A stretch of 64,000 bases of DNA from Diadema setosum (taxonomy: Eukaryota; Echinodermata; Echinoidea; Diadematoida; Diadematidae): assembly GCF_964275005.1 (NCBI RefSeq), contig NC_092696.1:26372572-26436571 (forward strand). Direction: 5' to 3'. Position numbers and translations under genes: made by a program. The notes beneath the pieces are model-generated. The model did not search any database and had not been told where the DNA came from. It saw nothing but the letters and a program-made list of their open reading frames with translations. Of the stretch, positions 22,630-34,425 are shown piece by piece; the stretch's first letter is position 1; the number at the start of each line of letters is the position of its first letter.

Positions 22630-24327
22630 GGTACACTTGAATGTCAACAGGGCGATCACCAAACCCAGCTGGGGGTAACACCATGCAATAAGCTATACCT
22701 CTACCTCATTGCAGACTCAAAGAGTGGTTGTAAACCCATTAGCTAGTATTGGATCAAGTCAAAACAAATGAAAATGATACTTTGGATATAAAATCAAGGG
22801 AACTGCATTGATCATGTCTTATTCAACTGCTTTGACTTATTAAAATTTCATTGTACGTGTGGCTAGGTGGGTAAGTGCAGGGAGCTGAGGGTACATGGGA
22901 AAGTGTGTTTGCGTACACGTGTTTGTGCTTTGTTTGCAATCTTGAATGAATGAATGGATTGAATTTATTATCCAGTATCTTTAGTAAATTTATTAATGCA
23001 ATACCGGTATTAATAATTGCATATGTTTGCAAACTCATTTGTGGTTTATCGAGGGAAACTGTACCTTACTACACACAATAACATATTCTATCTTACCTTT
23101 GGCGACAAGAAAGTGCTGATGAGAGAACGAGATTGCACCCTGACAGTGCAGCCAAAAGAAAGGGAGGGGTAGATGCAAGCCCGTCCACCTGCTAGCCCCT
23201 GCACAGTGGTCACTGCTCAACTCTCAGAGCCGGGGATGCGGGCGGCTGCTCTGGCGTGAGTCCACTGGGCCAACAGTGGGAACGAACTCCAAGCTTGGAA
23301 ACTTAAATAGAATCGCATGTGCCTCTAAAGGTATGATTTGAGATGGATTCCTCTGAAATAACAGTCAGAACGGGTTCAGCTTCAAAAGGCTGTCGCTGTA
23401 AAATTTCTTGCACAGTTGCAGCAGTTTTGTGCCGTGGTAATGTCCCACCAGTCGCCAGGGGAGCCGTGAAGCCGAGGTGTCACTGGCCGTAGGCGTTCTG
23501 GGAGCGCATCTCATATGCTCGGAGTAAATTCTGGATCTAGACATTGGTATTTCCGCACAAGAAGCACACACACCGCTTTGCAGCCGCAGCGGTCGCCCTT
23601 CTTTGAAGTTACGGGGCACTCTCAGACTACTGTATTACGGGGGCGTGAGTGGGTGGAGGTGGGGGAGGGCGGAGGGGATGGGCGTCGTGGATCTAACTCT
23701 ATGAACGGATTTGTACGCAAAGAAGGAGGAAAGTAGTGAACGAATTAATGAGTTAACGATTTAATACAACAATCAATGAATAAGAAATGAACGAATGAAG
23801 AAATGAACGAATGAATGGTTCATTGTGTAGTGAATGAATGACTATCCCAGTATTATCCCTATCGGATATTAAAGACATCTGATAATTCTTTTGAAGATAG
23901 ACATATTAAGTGTCATAGGTATGCTTATGTGCTAATAAATTTGTATGAACTCCAAATTAGATGGTGATTACACAAGTGTTCAGGATTTTCTAGCAGATAG
24001 CAAGCACATTGGCAAGCAGGGTGCGTTTTTTCGGCACTTGAATCTCAGAATGTTCGCACTTTTTTTTTCTTCATATATTAAGAGTCTTGTCTTGACTTCG
24101 CCGTTTATCTTCTTACAGGACTACATGTATTTAATAATGATAACAATGATGATGATAACAACGATTGGCTAATATTGATGATGATGGTGGTGATAATGAT
24201 GTTAAAAATTAACTTATGAGTGTCAGTACCTGCCTTTTCGGTCCCTCCTTTCCTTCTGTTCGTGACTATTAAGGTGTTATATTTGGTTGTTTTCTAGTTA
24301 TCGTTGTGTTGTTTTTTTTTTTTAAGT
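22630..24327. other. Unassigned region with a GC-richer island at 23190-23700
   Basis: 23190-23700 is GC-richer than the neighbourhood and not repeated elsewhere in the window. Minus-strand frames here (including 23619-23365) are open but show no recognisable domain. A CpG-containing promoter or a first exon of an unseen gene is possible. Short GAATGA and GATGAT simple repeats occur at 23740-23830 and 24130-24200. Confidence 0.35.
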
Positions 24328-24332
24328 AATAT

Positions 24333-24553
24333 TGTTATGTTTGTGAGTTCACTTGAGCCGAAATAAAGACAGTTCAAAGTCATGATTTGAAGCCAATCAC
24401 AAGAGTATGTCTGTACTCCTTTATTAGTTCAGTTGCAGTCCCATCGTGTCTATAACACATATGGATACATGTATGTCAATATACTGTACTATCATATAGT
24501 CTGTGTCTTCAGACCTTGTATGATTAGTCTACAACTCAGTCTCCTATATAACA
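24333..24553 (-). repeat. 3' LTR of the gypsy element
   Basis: 221 bp, TGTTATG at one edge and TATAACA at the other, read as identical to 28854-29074. Identity of the LTRs indicates recent insertion. Confidence 0.92.
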
Positions 24554-24566
24554 TTCCTCCCCCTTT
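24554..24566 (-). other. Polypurine tract
   Basis: On the minus strand AAAGGGGGAGGAA lies directly against the 3' LTR, the position of the plus-strand DNA primer in gypsy elements. Confidence 0.75.
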
Positions 24567-25156
24567 AGATAATTATACCCGGGGATTTGTTTTGTTTTGT
24601 TTTGTTTTGTTTTTCAAACTGAAAATTCACATACTCGTTACATTTCACTCAGTGCTTTGGTGAAACAAGTATACAAAATATTTCTTCTAAATCAATAACT
24701 TCTCCTTACTTATAACCAATGGTTTTACTTAAACCACACTTTCTGATTATCAATCAATTTTCTTAAACACTGTACTTCAGTGTACTCATAACATAAATAT
24801 CTTTACAATGTTTGTTTTTGTTTTGTTTTTCATTGAGCTTGAGTTAACATACTCCTCATAAATGTACGTGTATCCTGATGTACAATCACAAAATCATTAT
24901 ACAAATGATATTTTTTTTTTTCATCATACCATTAGTACCTGAAATCACTGACATAAAACATAACTTTTACCTTTTCCTGGCAAAACTGAGACTGATTTCT
25001 CACCAGTGCAAATAATTGAATACAACAATAACTTTGTATCTTCTTTAACCTCATAACCATTAATCCTTCACTTCCTTTCAACTTATACCCAATGTAACAC
25101 ATCAAAACATTACACAACTCTTTGTACAACTCTTTTCACAATAACACTTAGTGTTT

Positions 25157-25792
25157 CTACTTGTACATAACATATTCATCAAATCGTTTGGGTGTTTTTG
25201 TGTTTCTGTTGGAAGTGCGTCTCTCTGTTTGGGGTGTGTGTGTCATGCCTGGCATGTCTGTATCTGTGGGTGAGGGGATTTCCTCTACATTCCTGTCTGA
25301 GGGTGCTGCACTTGATGGAGCTTCACCTGCTGGAGCTTCGTCGAGCAGCTCTCCAGTCATGCCTGGCGCTTCTATCGGCAACCCGACTGGCGGTTCCTCA
25401 GGTGGTTGAAATGCCTCTGCAGGCTGTGGGATCGCACGTTCCTCTGTGGTGTATTTCCTGATCTGGTCGATGTGGCGTCGGACCACTCTCCCATCATCAA
25501 GCTCAACGTTACACATGACAGGATTGATGATTTCCGCGACTTTTCCATACAGCCATGTGGGGCCTGCATAGAAATTCTTTACCATCACGTGGTCACCAAT
25601 ACGGAAGATTCTCTCCTTCCTCCCTCGATCCCGTGTCTGCTTCATCAACGCTTGCTTCCGCCTCACCGACTTGTTGAGATCTGGCCGCATATTGTCAAGT
25701 CTCGTGCGGACTTTCCTCTTGAACATCAGCTCACTGGGCGACTTCCCCGTGGTTTCCTGAGGTGTAACACGATATCTCAGCAAGAACTTTTG
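25157..25792 (-). pseudogene. Integrase C-terminal fragment of the gypsy element
   Basis: About 210 codons resembling the C-terminal part of a gypsy integrase: the stretch RYRVTPQETTGKSPSEL, followed by a basic region and a GDHVMVKNF segment typical of the post-core domain, then a Pro/Glu-rich tail. The DDE catalytic core is absent. It is in the same frame as gag-protease, separated by one TAG at the deletion junction (25793-25795). The tail to 25157 is the original end of pol. Confidence 0.85.
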
Positions 25793-26917
25793 CAGCTATG
25801 TTTGGCTGTTGTCAAACTCGACATCCACTTTGACTTCTCCAATGATTGGCACACTGCTGCCGGTGTATGTCTTCAGAGACAGATGAGATCGAGTCAGTTC
25901 TCCTGGACTTCCCACTTTGCGATACACTCCGCTGGATATCATCGTCCATGGGCTACCAGTGTCTACTTCCATTTTTGTCTGATATCCGTTCAGCTTTACC
26001 TTGGCCTGGTAAGGCTCGCGATATCCTATCCTGTTTACTGTAGCATCTTGGATATGACTCATCTCGTTCTCTGATTGTTCCGGTTCCTCGGGAGAATCAC
26101 TGTTACTATCATCATTGTTCATGTGATGAGCTGCTTTTGTTTGCTTGTACTTCCGTACTTTGTCGCATTGACTCTTGGTGTGCCCAGTCTTGGCACACTT
26201 GAAGCATGTTTCGTCCTTGAAACGGCATGTCCATGGGGTATGGTAACCACCGCATCTCCAACATCTAGTTGTAGTGGAGCTTCCACTTGGGTTGCTTGGC
26301 TTTTTAAGTGTCTTTTTCACTTGTTTGGGCTGACGTGACTTCTTGTTTTGGATCTTTCCAACCATGGACTCAGGCGTTTTACTTAGCACTTTCAATCTCT
26401 CCACATCTTGGTTAGCAACTTCCATTGCTGTAGCTGTTTGAAGTGCTTTCTTCAACGTTAGCGATGGTTCGCTCAACAACTTGCGCTGGATACCAACATC
26501 TCGGCATCCCACCACTAGCCGATCTCGGATCATGTTATCGAGTTCTTTGAAGTTGCAGCCTTCGCTTTGCTGTCTCAAGTTTGCAACAAACTGTGGAATT
26601 GTTTCGCCTGGCTTCTGGACAGTTGTATAGAACTTGTACCTCTGGACTATCTCAGTTGGTTTAGGCGAAAAATGCGATTGCAGTGTCTCTTTGCACACTT
26701 CATATGTCTGCTCCGTTGGCTTGTTCGGTTGTAGCAGTGCTCTAAGTGTGTGATAATTCTTACAACCAACATTCGTCAAGAAAATTGCCCTTTTCTTTTC
26801 ACTATCAGACACAGTATTGGCAGAAAACCAAGCCTCCAAGAGCTCAATCCACTCATCATAGGTATATCCCTCTTCTAACTGGGGTACGTTACCGATCATA
26901 GTCTGCGGGGTTGCCAT
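25793..26917 (-). CDS. Gag-protease of the gypsy element (truncated)
   Basis: 373 codons. Residues 1 to about 200 are a retrotransposon gag capsid region (TYDEWIELLEAWF near the start). About residues 218-250 hold two zinc knuckles: CWRCGGYHTPWTC and CFKCAKTGHTKSQC. An aspartic protease begins at about residue 315 with the catalytic motif VDTGSPW. The frame stops at TAG 25793-25795 exactly where pol has been deleted, so the protease flap and C-terminal half are lost. The gag part is intact and could still be translated; without a full protease and reverse transcriptase, mobility would need proteins from a full copy elsewhere. Confidence 0.88.
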
Positions 26918-28831
26918 CGTTAATTCACAGTGCTTACATGAACAAGACTATTCTGCTTGTGCTACTTCGTTTGCTTTGCCCACATAAAATGAATGTGTAG
27001 TTGGTACTGTATCTATACACATATATTAACAATCAGTAATTTCACTGAACCGCTGCCAATTGTACAAAACCATTTAGTTCACAGTGCTTACAAACTGCAA
27101 CTATAGACCGACTATAGGGCCTACCAATCAGCTCATAGACTTGTAGTGTACAGTCGTACCACGTATCAACTTACAACCTGTAACCGTTGGGCCTATGCAC
27201 TATCATTGGTATAGTACCGGGTACATTATGACTGAAAATACACACAGTATTTGTCTGGTCCAATTACAAGGCTAGGCTTGGACCAATTTGAGCTGGTAGG
27301 CTATTTGGTTTAGACCATTTACGGGCTTGTACTTAAACTAGAACACCTTCAGTACTAGTTAGGCTGAGCTTTGGTCTAGTGTACTCAGTTTGGTCCTACT
27401 TTGACAGGGCTGGGACTATACTCTTGTCCACTTCATTCACTTGGGCTATAGGACTTGCATGGTCCTACATGACTAGGGCTAGAACTTTGCGGTCCTTTAT
27501 TATGTGGGCTTACTCTTACCACTGGACTAGGACTAAATAGTCCTTTACGGGCTTACCACTTAGTCTTGAAAATGATGGACCAATTACTTGTATCTTTGGT
27601 CCTACTTTGGCTTATCAAGCCTAAACTCAAGACTTAGCTACTCAACTTTCAATTGCTGAACCAAAATCGTCATATATTGTTCAACAAACTTACCACCTTG
27701 TTGCACTAGGCTGGTGTTGCATACATTATGGCTGTACCTGTAACAAAAGTTTACAACTTTGCATCCATGCAACAATAAACATCAAGCCATACAACTTGTT
27801 ACAAAACTATGTTCAACTGAGTCCATTGCTTTAGTTCATCAGTTAGAACTGCATGCTCTAACAGTTAACATTAGAGTCTATGTCACTATGTGTATGTTGC
27901 ACGACTTGGCTGGGCTGGCTGGACCCGTTGTACGGTACTAGGCTCGGCTGGTCCTAGGCTGGGATGGGCTGGGCTTAACAGCTGGGTCCTCGTTGCACTA
28001 GGCTCGGCTGGTCCTAGGCTGGGCTGGGCTTAACAGCTGGGTCCTCATTGCACTAGGCTCGGCTGGTCCTAGGCTGGGCTGGGCTTCGGCTGGGCTGGAC
28101 CTTGCTGGGTCTCCGTTGCACTAGGCTCGGCTGGTCCTAGGCTGGGCTGGACCTTGCTGGGTCTTTGTTGCACTATATAGGCTCGGCTGGTCCTAGGGCT
28201 AGGCTGGGCTGGGCTTCGGCTGGGCTGGCTTCAGTCGGGCTGGCTTCGGCTGGGCTGGCTTCAGTCGGGCTGGCTTCGGCTGGGCTGGCCTTATAGCTGG
28301 GTCTTAGCCTTCCCAACTATAATGCTGGGCCTGGAACTGCTTTGGACCTCTGTGGACTTGGGCTTGGGCTGGCCCTCAGATTAGATCTAACAATCTACCG
28401 TTGGAGTTAGACTTCCATCTGCAAAGCGTCTCTGAAACTAACACAAGTTCTATCAAACAAAGTCTAGACACTCCAACATTCCAAGCTAGATCATGTAGCT
28501 TACTCACTGGATTCTGTTAGATCTAGCTTAATTAGGGTCTAGCCTTCTTGTATCAACATAGAAACCTACTGCAAAGCGTCCATAGGTTACTGAAAATCCT
28601 AAACCGCTGTGGTGTCTATGTATATGATTATGAATGGATACTGTGTAGCCTTAATGTATCAAATGCTGCAAAGCGTTCATGACACAATCTCGTATAGCTG
28701 GGACTGTTCATAGGCCACCACTGACTGGATCACAAATTTCCCGTTGCACGATCCAATCTAAATCCATTCAAATCCACCTTTTCTCTTGGTCATCCACAAA
28801 ATTGAGTTGTTCCAGGCAATTCTCTGAAGAA
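26918..28831 (-). other. Long untranslated leader of the gypsy element
   Basis: 1.9 kb between the primer-binding site and the gag start, unusually long for this type of element. It has no open frame of note. Its part nearest the LTR (about 28310-28830) is unique sequence, the middle is a GGCTGGGCT minisatellite (27937-28310), and 27240-27620 repeats GGTCCTAC/GGGCT-like words more loosely. Confidence 0.7.
27937..28310. repeat. Minisatellite in the retrotransposon leader
   Basis: CTAGGCTCGGCTGGTCCTAG starts at about 27938, 27998, 28053 and 28121, with a variant at 28173, giving 52-68 bp units. These are followed by shorter GGCTGGCTTCAGTCGGGCT units. Both strands are biased (pyrimidine-rich on minus). 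Confidence 0.85.
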
Positions 28832-28849
28832 ATCCGATCCTCGTCGCCA
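28832..28849 (-). other. Primer-binding site candidate
   Basis: On the minus strand TGGCGACGAGGATCGGAT begins 4 nt inside the 5' LTR edge and starts with TGG, the complement of a tRNA CCA end. The tRNA identity was not determined. Confidence 0.65.
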
Positions 28850-28853
28850 AATT

Positions 28854-29074
28854 TGTTATGTTTGTGAGTTCACTTGAGCCGAAATAAAGACAGTTCAAAG
28901 TCATGATTTGAAGCCAATCACAAGAGTATGTCTGTACTCCTTTATTAGTTCAGTTGCAGTCCCATCGTGTCTATAACACATATGGATACATGTATGTCAA
29001 TATACTGTACTATCATATAGTCTGTGTCTTCAGACCTTGTATGATTAGTCTACAACTCAGTCTCCTATATAACA
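28854..29074 (-). repeat. 5' LTR of the gypsy element
   Basis: 221 bp, the same sequence as 24333-24553 as far as can be read. It should carry the element's promoter. Confidence 0.92.
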
Positions 29075-29079
29075 AATAT

Positions 29080-30108
29080 GTACAAATCCGAAAGGGATGA
29101 ATGTAATACATATCATTACAGCGATATTGTATGACTTCTGCTAATGACAGAACGCCAAAAATGACCCCAACACTCTCCTGGGAGAATGTGCGGATCTTCA
29201 CACCAGCTCACTTCGCTTCCTTGCTGATTTATGCAAATATCCGTGGCGTTGTAACCCGTTCATACCTCCTGCATGATTAAACCCCTGTCTTCTTTAACAT
29301 ACTTACTAACATTTTCATCTGAGAAAGCGGTAGAATCCAGGATGCCTATGCGAGCAGCGCTAGCTTGAATGCTAATGAAATCTTTCAAAAGCGGTAGTCT
29401 ACCGCCAAATGCTGTAGAGTTGGCAAGTATGCTTTAAGTTTTCTCTTCTATGCTGTTTTCACTCCGTTGGTTCTTGTCTGTCTTCTTTGGCTCTACTCAT
29501 GACCACTTTAGTACATGACGCATAAGTGTATAATAGTCACATTTCTTGCAGCTGCGAATCAACCTCTGCAGTTTTAGTCAACAAAACAAGAAGCTATGCC
29601 TGTACAGCTCGTGCCGCGTGGGGGAGCTCGTCAGATCAACATTACTGAGAAGAACCCAACTCATTCTGATGCGCGTTTGTTGTCCTGGTACAACTACTTA
29701 TGCTCATCGATTCTACATCCATATTAAGAATTTCTTATACATTATGATTACTTAAGGCTAGCCCTATTTCATGATTAAACGAGGTTATCTGAAACAATTT
29801 GACTTCTCTGTTTGTTTGTACTTTTATGCTGAAGATGTTTTTATAGTAAATTTGCTTTAAAATTATAATATGAATTGTACAAATGTTCATATATATCTGT
29901 ACAATATCATGTACACATTATACACTCACAGACAAAAACACACATTCCTAATTGATCACGATTATAGACAGTAAGATAGATTTGCTTTCAAACCTGTCTA
30001 CAACGACCACTCGAGGGAAAAGGTAGGCAGGCGGTGGAAATAGACAGATGTGCTGATGTGGTGGTCCCAGTATGTTCAATGTCCTATATCCGGTGTCCCA
30101 TGTTTCAA
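29080..30108. other. No gene recognised
   Basis: AT-rich sequence downstream of the gypsy insertion; the short open frame at 29546-29755 has no motif. Confidence 0.45.
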
Positions 30109-30725
30109 ATGGTTAAAATACAAAGTCACCTTGTATACATGTGAATTGAGAGAATGCAGGAGGTTTGAGCAAAATCGAACAATCCGTCCCAAAGTTAAGT
30201 GTTTTTTTTTTCTTCTTTCTTTTTTTTTGAAGTGTCTGCCCAATCACTGCTTGATTAGAAGACTAATACAGTCCATGATGTCATATGCGTAGTACGATTA
30301 TGGAGGTACTGCAGGTCCAATAGCATGGTACGATACACTGTATAAATGAAAATTGCACAAAATTGCACAATTTTTTTTTCTTGAAAAAAAAAAGTCCCAT
30401 TCCTTCTACTTGTCACTGACGTATCGGTATGTTAAGGGTAGTATTATTCTCCCTGCCTACTGGAAGAAACAAGTCAAGTGCTCTTTTATTATGAAAGAAA
30501 AGTGAAAATATGTTGAATCTTCTTTATGTTTTCTTTATATCGCTGTACACAACAGACTTCGCAAGCTGTAGTAGTCTTCTCATCCAGGGATAGCGGCACT
30601 GAAACTTCAGAAATTCACAACTTTTGAATGGTCACGAGTTTCCGCCTTTCCCCAAATTTTCAGTGACTTTATTTTTATATTGCTGCATTCTCTCAATTTA
30701 TATGTATAAGAAGGCGAACTGGTCT
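30109..30725. repeat. MITE related to the ends of the 47-51 kb foldback element
   Basis: The left part (GTCACCTTGTATACATGTGA, ATTGAGAGAATGCA, GAGCAAAATCGAACAAT) and the right part read in reverse (TTGGGGAAAGGCGG, ATTGAGAGAATGCAGCAATA) form inverted ends. The segment at 30400-30560 matches the complement of 47460-47600 (TTGTCACTGACGTAT, TAGTATTATTCTCCCTGCC, TTTTATTATG). It is a stand-alone relative of the terminal domain of 47284-51622. Confidence 0.6.
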
Positions 30726-30729
30726 TCTG

Positions 30730-32850
30730 ATAGGTCTGTATGCACAAATACACTGCATGAAACCATTTACAAAAAAGTAAAAAGAATAAATATCAAAGGA
30801 TCACTCTGAATTCAAACATCCTTTACAGAGATCACATATTTACATCCGAATGATTTTCCTACCACTAATCGTAGACCACTAGAGTATACCATAGATTACC
30901 ATTCACATAAAAATGTTGAAATTGTCATTGGACTTTTTCTCTTTTTTTTTTTTTGCAATTTCAATAATGATTTGTTTGTGTATGTTTTAGTATGTTCAAT
31001 ATTTCCACATTATCTTTTTTTTTCTTCTTTTTTTTTTTTGGTTATGTGTCTGCTACGAATAATGTCGCGGGAGGTATGTGTTTTCTGGTTGTCCGTCCGT
31101 CGATATATTGGTATATATTATTTACGTAACAAAGATCCGTTGAAGGTATTTAAATGAAACTTGGTAGATAATAGTATGAGTGTACAAAGCTGTGCCAAAC
31201 AACTTGTGGACGCACGCCCTCATTAAGGTCATGGACAAATTATGTTTTGAGCACACGTGTTTGAAGTTGATAAATTCGTACCGGGTCAAGTTGTTATGCT
31301 ATTATATAACGACTTGACCCTTCTGTGAGGTGTAACAACTTACACAGATGAATTGTCAGCTAAGTTATTTTCTTATTACTTCCAAGAAATCTGATTTGTA
31401 ATACCATGTGGTTTTTCGTTCCATAAAGTTCATGTACAGACATCAATTGATCAAGTGTATCAGGTATTAAAAGTTTCGCTCTTCAATCAATTAAATCTGG
31501 GGCCCGTTTCACAAAACTTGTTATCAGTGACAACTGCCACATTTCTACGACAAATTTGTTCTCAGCCAATCAGATGCAAGGATTTCAGTAGCTTGTCACA
31601 TCTTTGACAACTTGTCACTGATGACAAGTTTTATGAAACGGGTCCCAGGACTTGCATGTATGACAAAATTGATGAAAAGGCTAAAATTTCACATTTCCTC
31701 CATATCGTAGATGTAACTCAATGCTTTAAGTACTTTACATAGTACATACTTTACATGCTTTACAGCAGAATGATTCTGTAGATGAAGATTTGGTCCATGC
31801 ATGGGGTAAAAGGTTTAGTAAAAATGCTATTATTTCACTATAAGATTTCAAGTGTTTTGAAAATGGCTCATGGTATTGTCATAAAAACACGTGTAGAAGT
31901 TTACCAGATTGTGTTTATTTTGAGATAATTGTGGGCGGTGTGGTCAAAATGTCAAGGGTCAAGTATCTGCCTATTCATGTATAAACTGCCATCTTATTTA
32001 TCATTGAGCTGCCTTGTATAAAATATACATATTGGGAGAGTGCCGCGATATTGCGGAGGCATAATTATACCAGTCGCCATAGCGACAGTTCTAATTCTTC
32101 ATCACGTATTCATTACAAGGAAGAGGCTTTAAGAGCAAGCTGGAGATACCTTGCACTCATCAGTGTCTTATGACCAATTAAAAAAAGGGGGTAATTGGGC
32201 TAAAAGGCACTGATAGGCGCTGTTGGAATTGGTATAGGCCCAGGGAAAGGGTCGCTTTAGATACGAAAAATATTAATGCATATTATTTACACCAACGGCG
32301 TAAATCCGTACTGAGGAGTGGGGGGAGGGGGGATGATCGGCGATAGTCACCATCACCACGATTACAAGCCCATAACCGGACCGGCGCAGCCTTGGGGGTG
32401 GGGGGGGGGGGGAGAGAAGCTTTGTGCCCCCCCCCCCCACACACACACACTTTACAGGGATCGAATGTCCCACTCTTTTGCATGAAATTTGCATGAAATA
32501 TAAAGTGGGAGGGAAGTGGCAGCAAGTTCTTGTTTTTGTTTGTTTGTTTGTTTGTTTTTTGCTTGTCAGCCGACTTTCGGCGGAAAATCAGACCTTAAAA
32601 GTATGAAGACTTTTTGTTGTTGTTTCTCTTGTCTTTTGATTTTCTTTCTTCTTGACTGACAGCGATTTTGACCCCCCTTTTTAAAAACGTAGCGTAGCCC
32701 TGAAAAATGCCCAAATAAATTCAATAAAATGGTAAGATGGATCTCCATTTCTTTGTATGTAATAATGCAGTAGATATTTTCCTGTAGCTATTGTATTGTT
32801 CAATCTTCTTGATTTAAGTCAATAAAGCAATCATCCGCACGGGCATCGTT
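30730..32850. other. No gene; one small MITE and simple repeats
   Basis: Apart from the MITE at 31498-31647, this stretch holds T- and G-rich runs (30943-30954, 31020-31041, 32396-32436 with CACACA) and a GTTT microsatellite at 32537-32557. No coding signal was recognised. Confidence 0.45.
31498..31647. repeat. 150 bp palindromic MITE (GGGCCCGTTTCA ends)
   Basis: GGGGCCCGTTTCACAAAACTTG at the left is mirrored by CAAGTTTTATGAAACGGGTCCC at the right, with inverted ATCAGTGACAA / TTGTCACTGATGAC just inside. A decayed relative starts at 53211 (GGGCCCTATTTCATAAAAACTT). Confidence 0.75.
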
Positions 32851-32859
32851 CCGTTTTAA

Positions 32860-33680
32860 TGATGATATAGTGGGCGGGGGAGGGACTTGGAGTTGAAATA
32901 TCTGTGCGAGGGAGCGGAGCGGGGGGGGGGGGGTTCCCCCTCCCACACGAGGAAGCATTTTTAGACCTGAAATTCAGCGATCTGGTGCACACTTTGGTGA
33001 AATTTTGGATTTTTTTCCTATCAAAAAACATGTAAGAAAAAGAAACATAGATAATTGAATGACTAAATCGTGGTATCTCAGCTCTTGCTCCGCCTGTGCG
33101 ACATCACTGTGTAGGCCTACTAAAAATGGGGCCTAGCCCGGATTTGATCTTAGGGGGAGCGGTTAGGTGCGAGGGAGCGAATCGACCGAGCCCGAGGGAG
33201 CGGAAAGAGCGAGGGGGGAAGGGTGTGGGAAGGGGGTTTCCGCCTCTCACGGTAAGAACTTTTTACATTTTGATGTTTTAAATGGTGCAATTTGATGCAT
33301 TTTTTTTTTTTGCGTGTTTTATCGACTTCAAACAGTCCCGTGCATATGTTGAAGCTAACAGTACATTTTGATGTATATCATTATTGAGCACTTTTGGCTA
33401 TAAAATTATATCATTTAAATAACTTCGTGTATTAATTACTACACTGAATATCATGAACGCGACCGAGCCCGAGCGAGCGGAGCGAGCGAAGGGGGAGAGG
33501 GTTGTGGGAGGGGATGTACCCCCCTCCCACGGTGAGAACTCTTTTGCATTTTGATGTTGTAAATGGTGCAATTTGATGCATTTTTTTTTTGCGTGTTTTA
33601 TCGACTTGAAACAGTCCCGTGCACATGTTGAAGGTAGCAGTACATTTTGATGTAGATTATTATTGAACACTTTTGAGCAA
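32860..33680 (+). repeat. Partial copy of the hAT-associated G-rich array
   Basis: 32860-33010 (CCCTCCCACACGAGGAAGC, GACCTGAAATTCAGCGATCTGGTG) matches 60003-60065. 33126-33680 (CTAGCCCGGATTTGATCTTAGG, then CGAGCCCGAGCGAGCGG and the G-rich hairpin CCCCCCTCCCACGG) matches the left end and first monomers of 57140-60842. About two monomers are present; no clean terminal repeat remains. Confidence 0.7.
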
Positions 33681-33770
33681 CATTGTAAAGTTTCCTCACA
33701 TGGATTATGGACTGATGGTGTGAAACAACAAATTACTGGCAGCAACATCAGGAGAATTGCATTAAAAAAA

Positions 33771-34425
33771 TTAAATGCGAGCGAGCGAAGCGAGCGAGCT
33801 TGAAAATTTTGACATATTATTACAGTCCTTAAATTGCCGTTTGTAGCTATAATTTTTCGCTTTGTAAATTAAGGGTGGCGCACCGGGCACAACTGCTGGC
33901 AATTACTGGCAGCAGCATCAGGTGAATGGCATAACGATTAAATGTGAGCGAGCGAAGCGAGCGAGCTTGAAAATTCTGACATTTTTAAAGTCCCCAAACT
34001 GCCGTTTGTGTATACCTACCTTTTCGCTTTGGAAACTAAAGGGGGGGGGGGGGGGGAGCGCACCGGGCGCAACGTACTGCTGGCCATGTGATACTTGCAG
34101 TAACATCAGGAGAATGGCATAACGATTAAATGCGAGTGAGCGGACTGAGCGAGCTTGAACATTTTGACATTTTACAGTCGAATAACTGCCGTTTGTAGCT
34201 ATATTTTTTTCGCTTTGGAAATTAAGGGGGATTGGGCGTACCGGGCGCAACTGCTAGCTATTACTGGCAGTAACATCAGGAGAATGGCATTACGATTAAA
34301 TGCGAGCGAGCTGAGCGAGCGAGCTTGAAAATTTTGACAATTTACAGTCCAAAAACTGCCGTTTTAGCTATATATTTTCGCTTTGGAAATTAAAGGGGGG
34401 GGGGGGGCGCACCGCCCCTTTGCCC
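33771..34425 (+). repeat. ~170-190 bp tandem array with GAGCGAGCGAAGCGAG motif
   Basis: TTAAATGCGAGCGAGC (or variants) starts at 33771, 33938, 34126 and 34296. Each unit contains GCCGTTT, TTTTCGCTTTG, a G run and CACCGGGCGCAACTGCT. The array is distinct from the hAT array next to it but shares the GCGAGCGAAGCGAGCG word. Confidence 0.8.

Larger units (their letters stand above)
24333..29074 (-). mobile_element. Ty3/gypsy LTR retrotransposon, internally deleted
   Basis: A 4742 bp element on the minus strand. It has two 221 bp LTRs that read as identical (24333-24553 and 28854-29074, each starting TGTTATG and ending TATAACA) and a 5 bp target duplication AATAT (24328-24332 and 29075-29079). A polypurine tract and primer-binding-site candidate sit in the correct places. 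It encodes gag-protease (26917-25796) and the C-terminal tail of integrase (about 25792-25157) in the same frame. Reverse transcriptase, RNase H and the integrase catalytic core are missing between them. The single-frame gag-pro with two zinc knuckles resembles the mag/SURL-type branch known from echinoderms; the branch assignment is inference. Confidence 0.92.

Noticed and set aside
23365..23736. A host exon in the GC-richer island
   Set aside because: Frames are open on both strands without recognisable domain or consistent splice sites; left as unassigned.
25406..26338. Plus-strand frames of up to 222 codons over the gypsy region
   Set aside because: They are antisense shadows of the gag-protease and integrase frames, which carry clear motifs on the minus strand.
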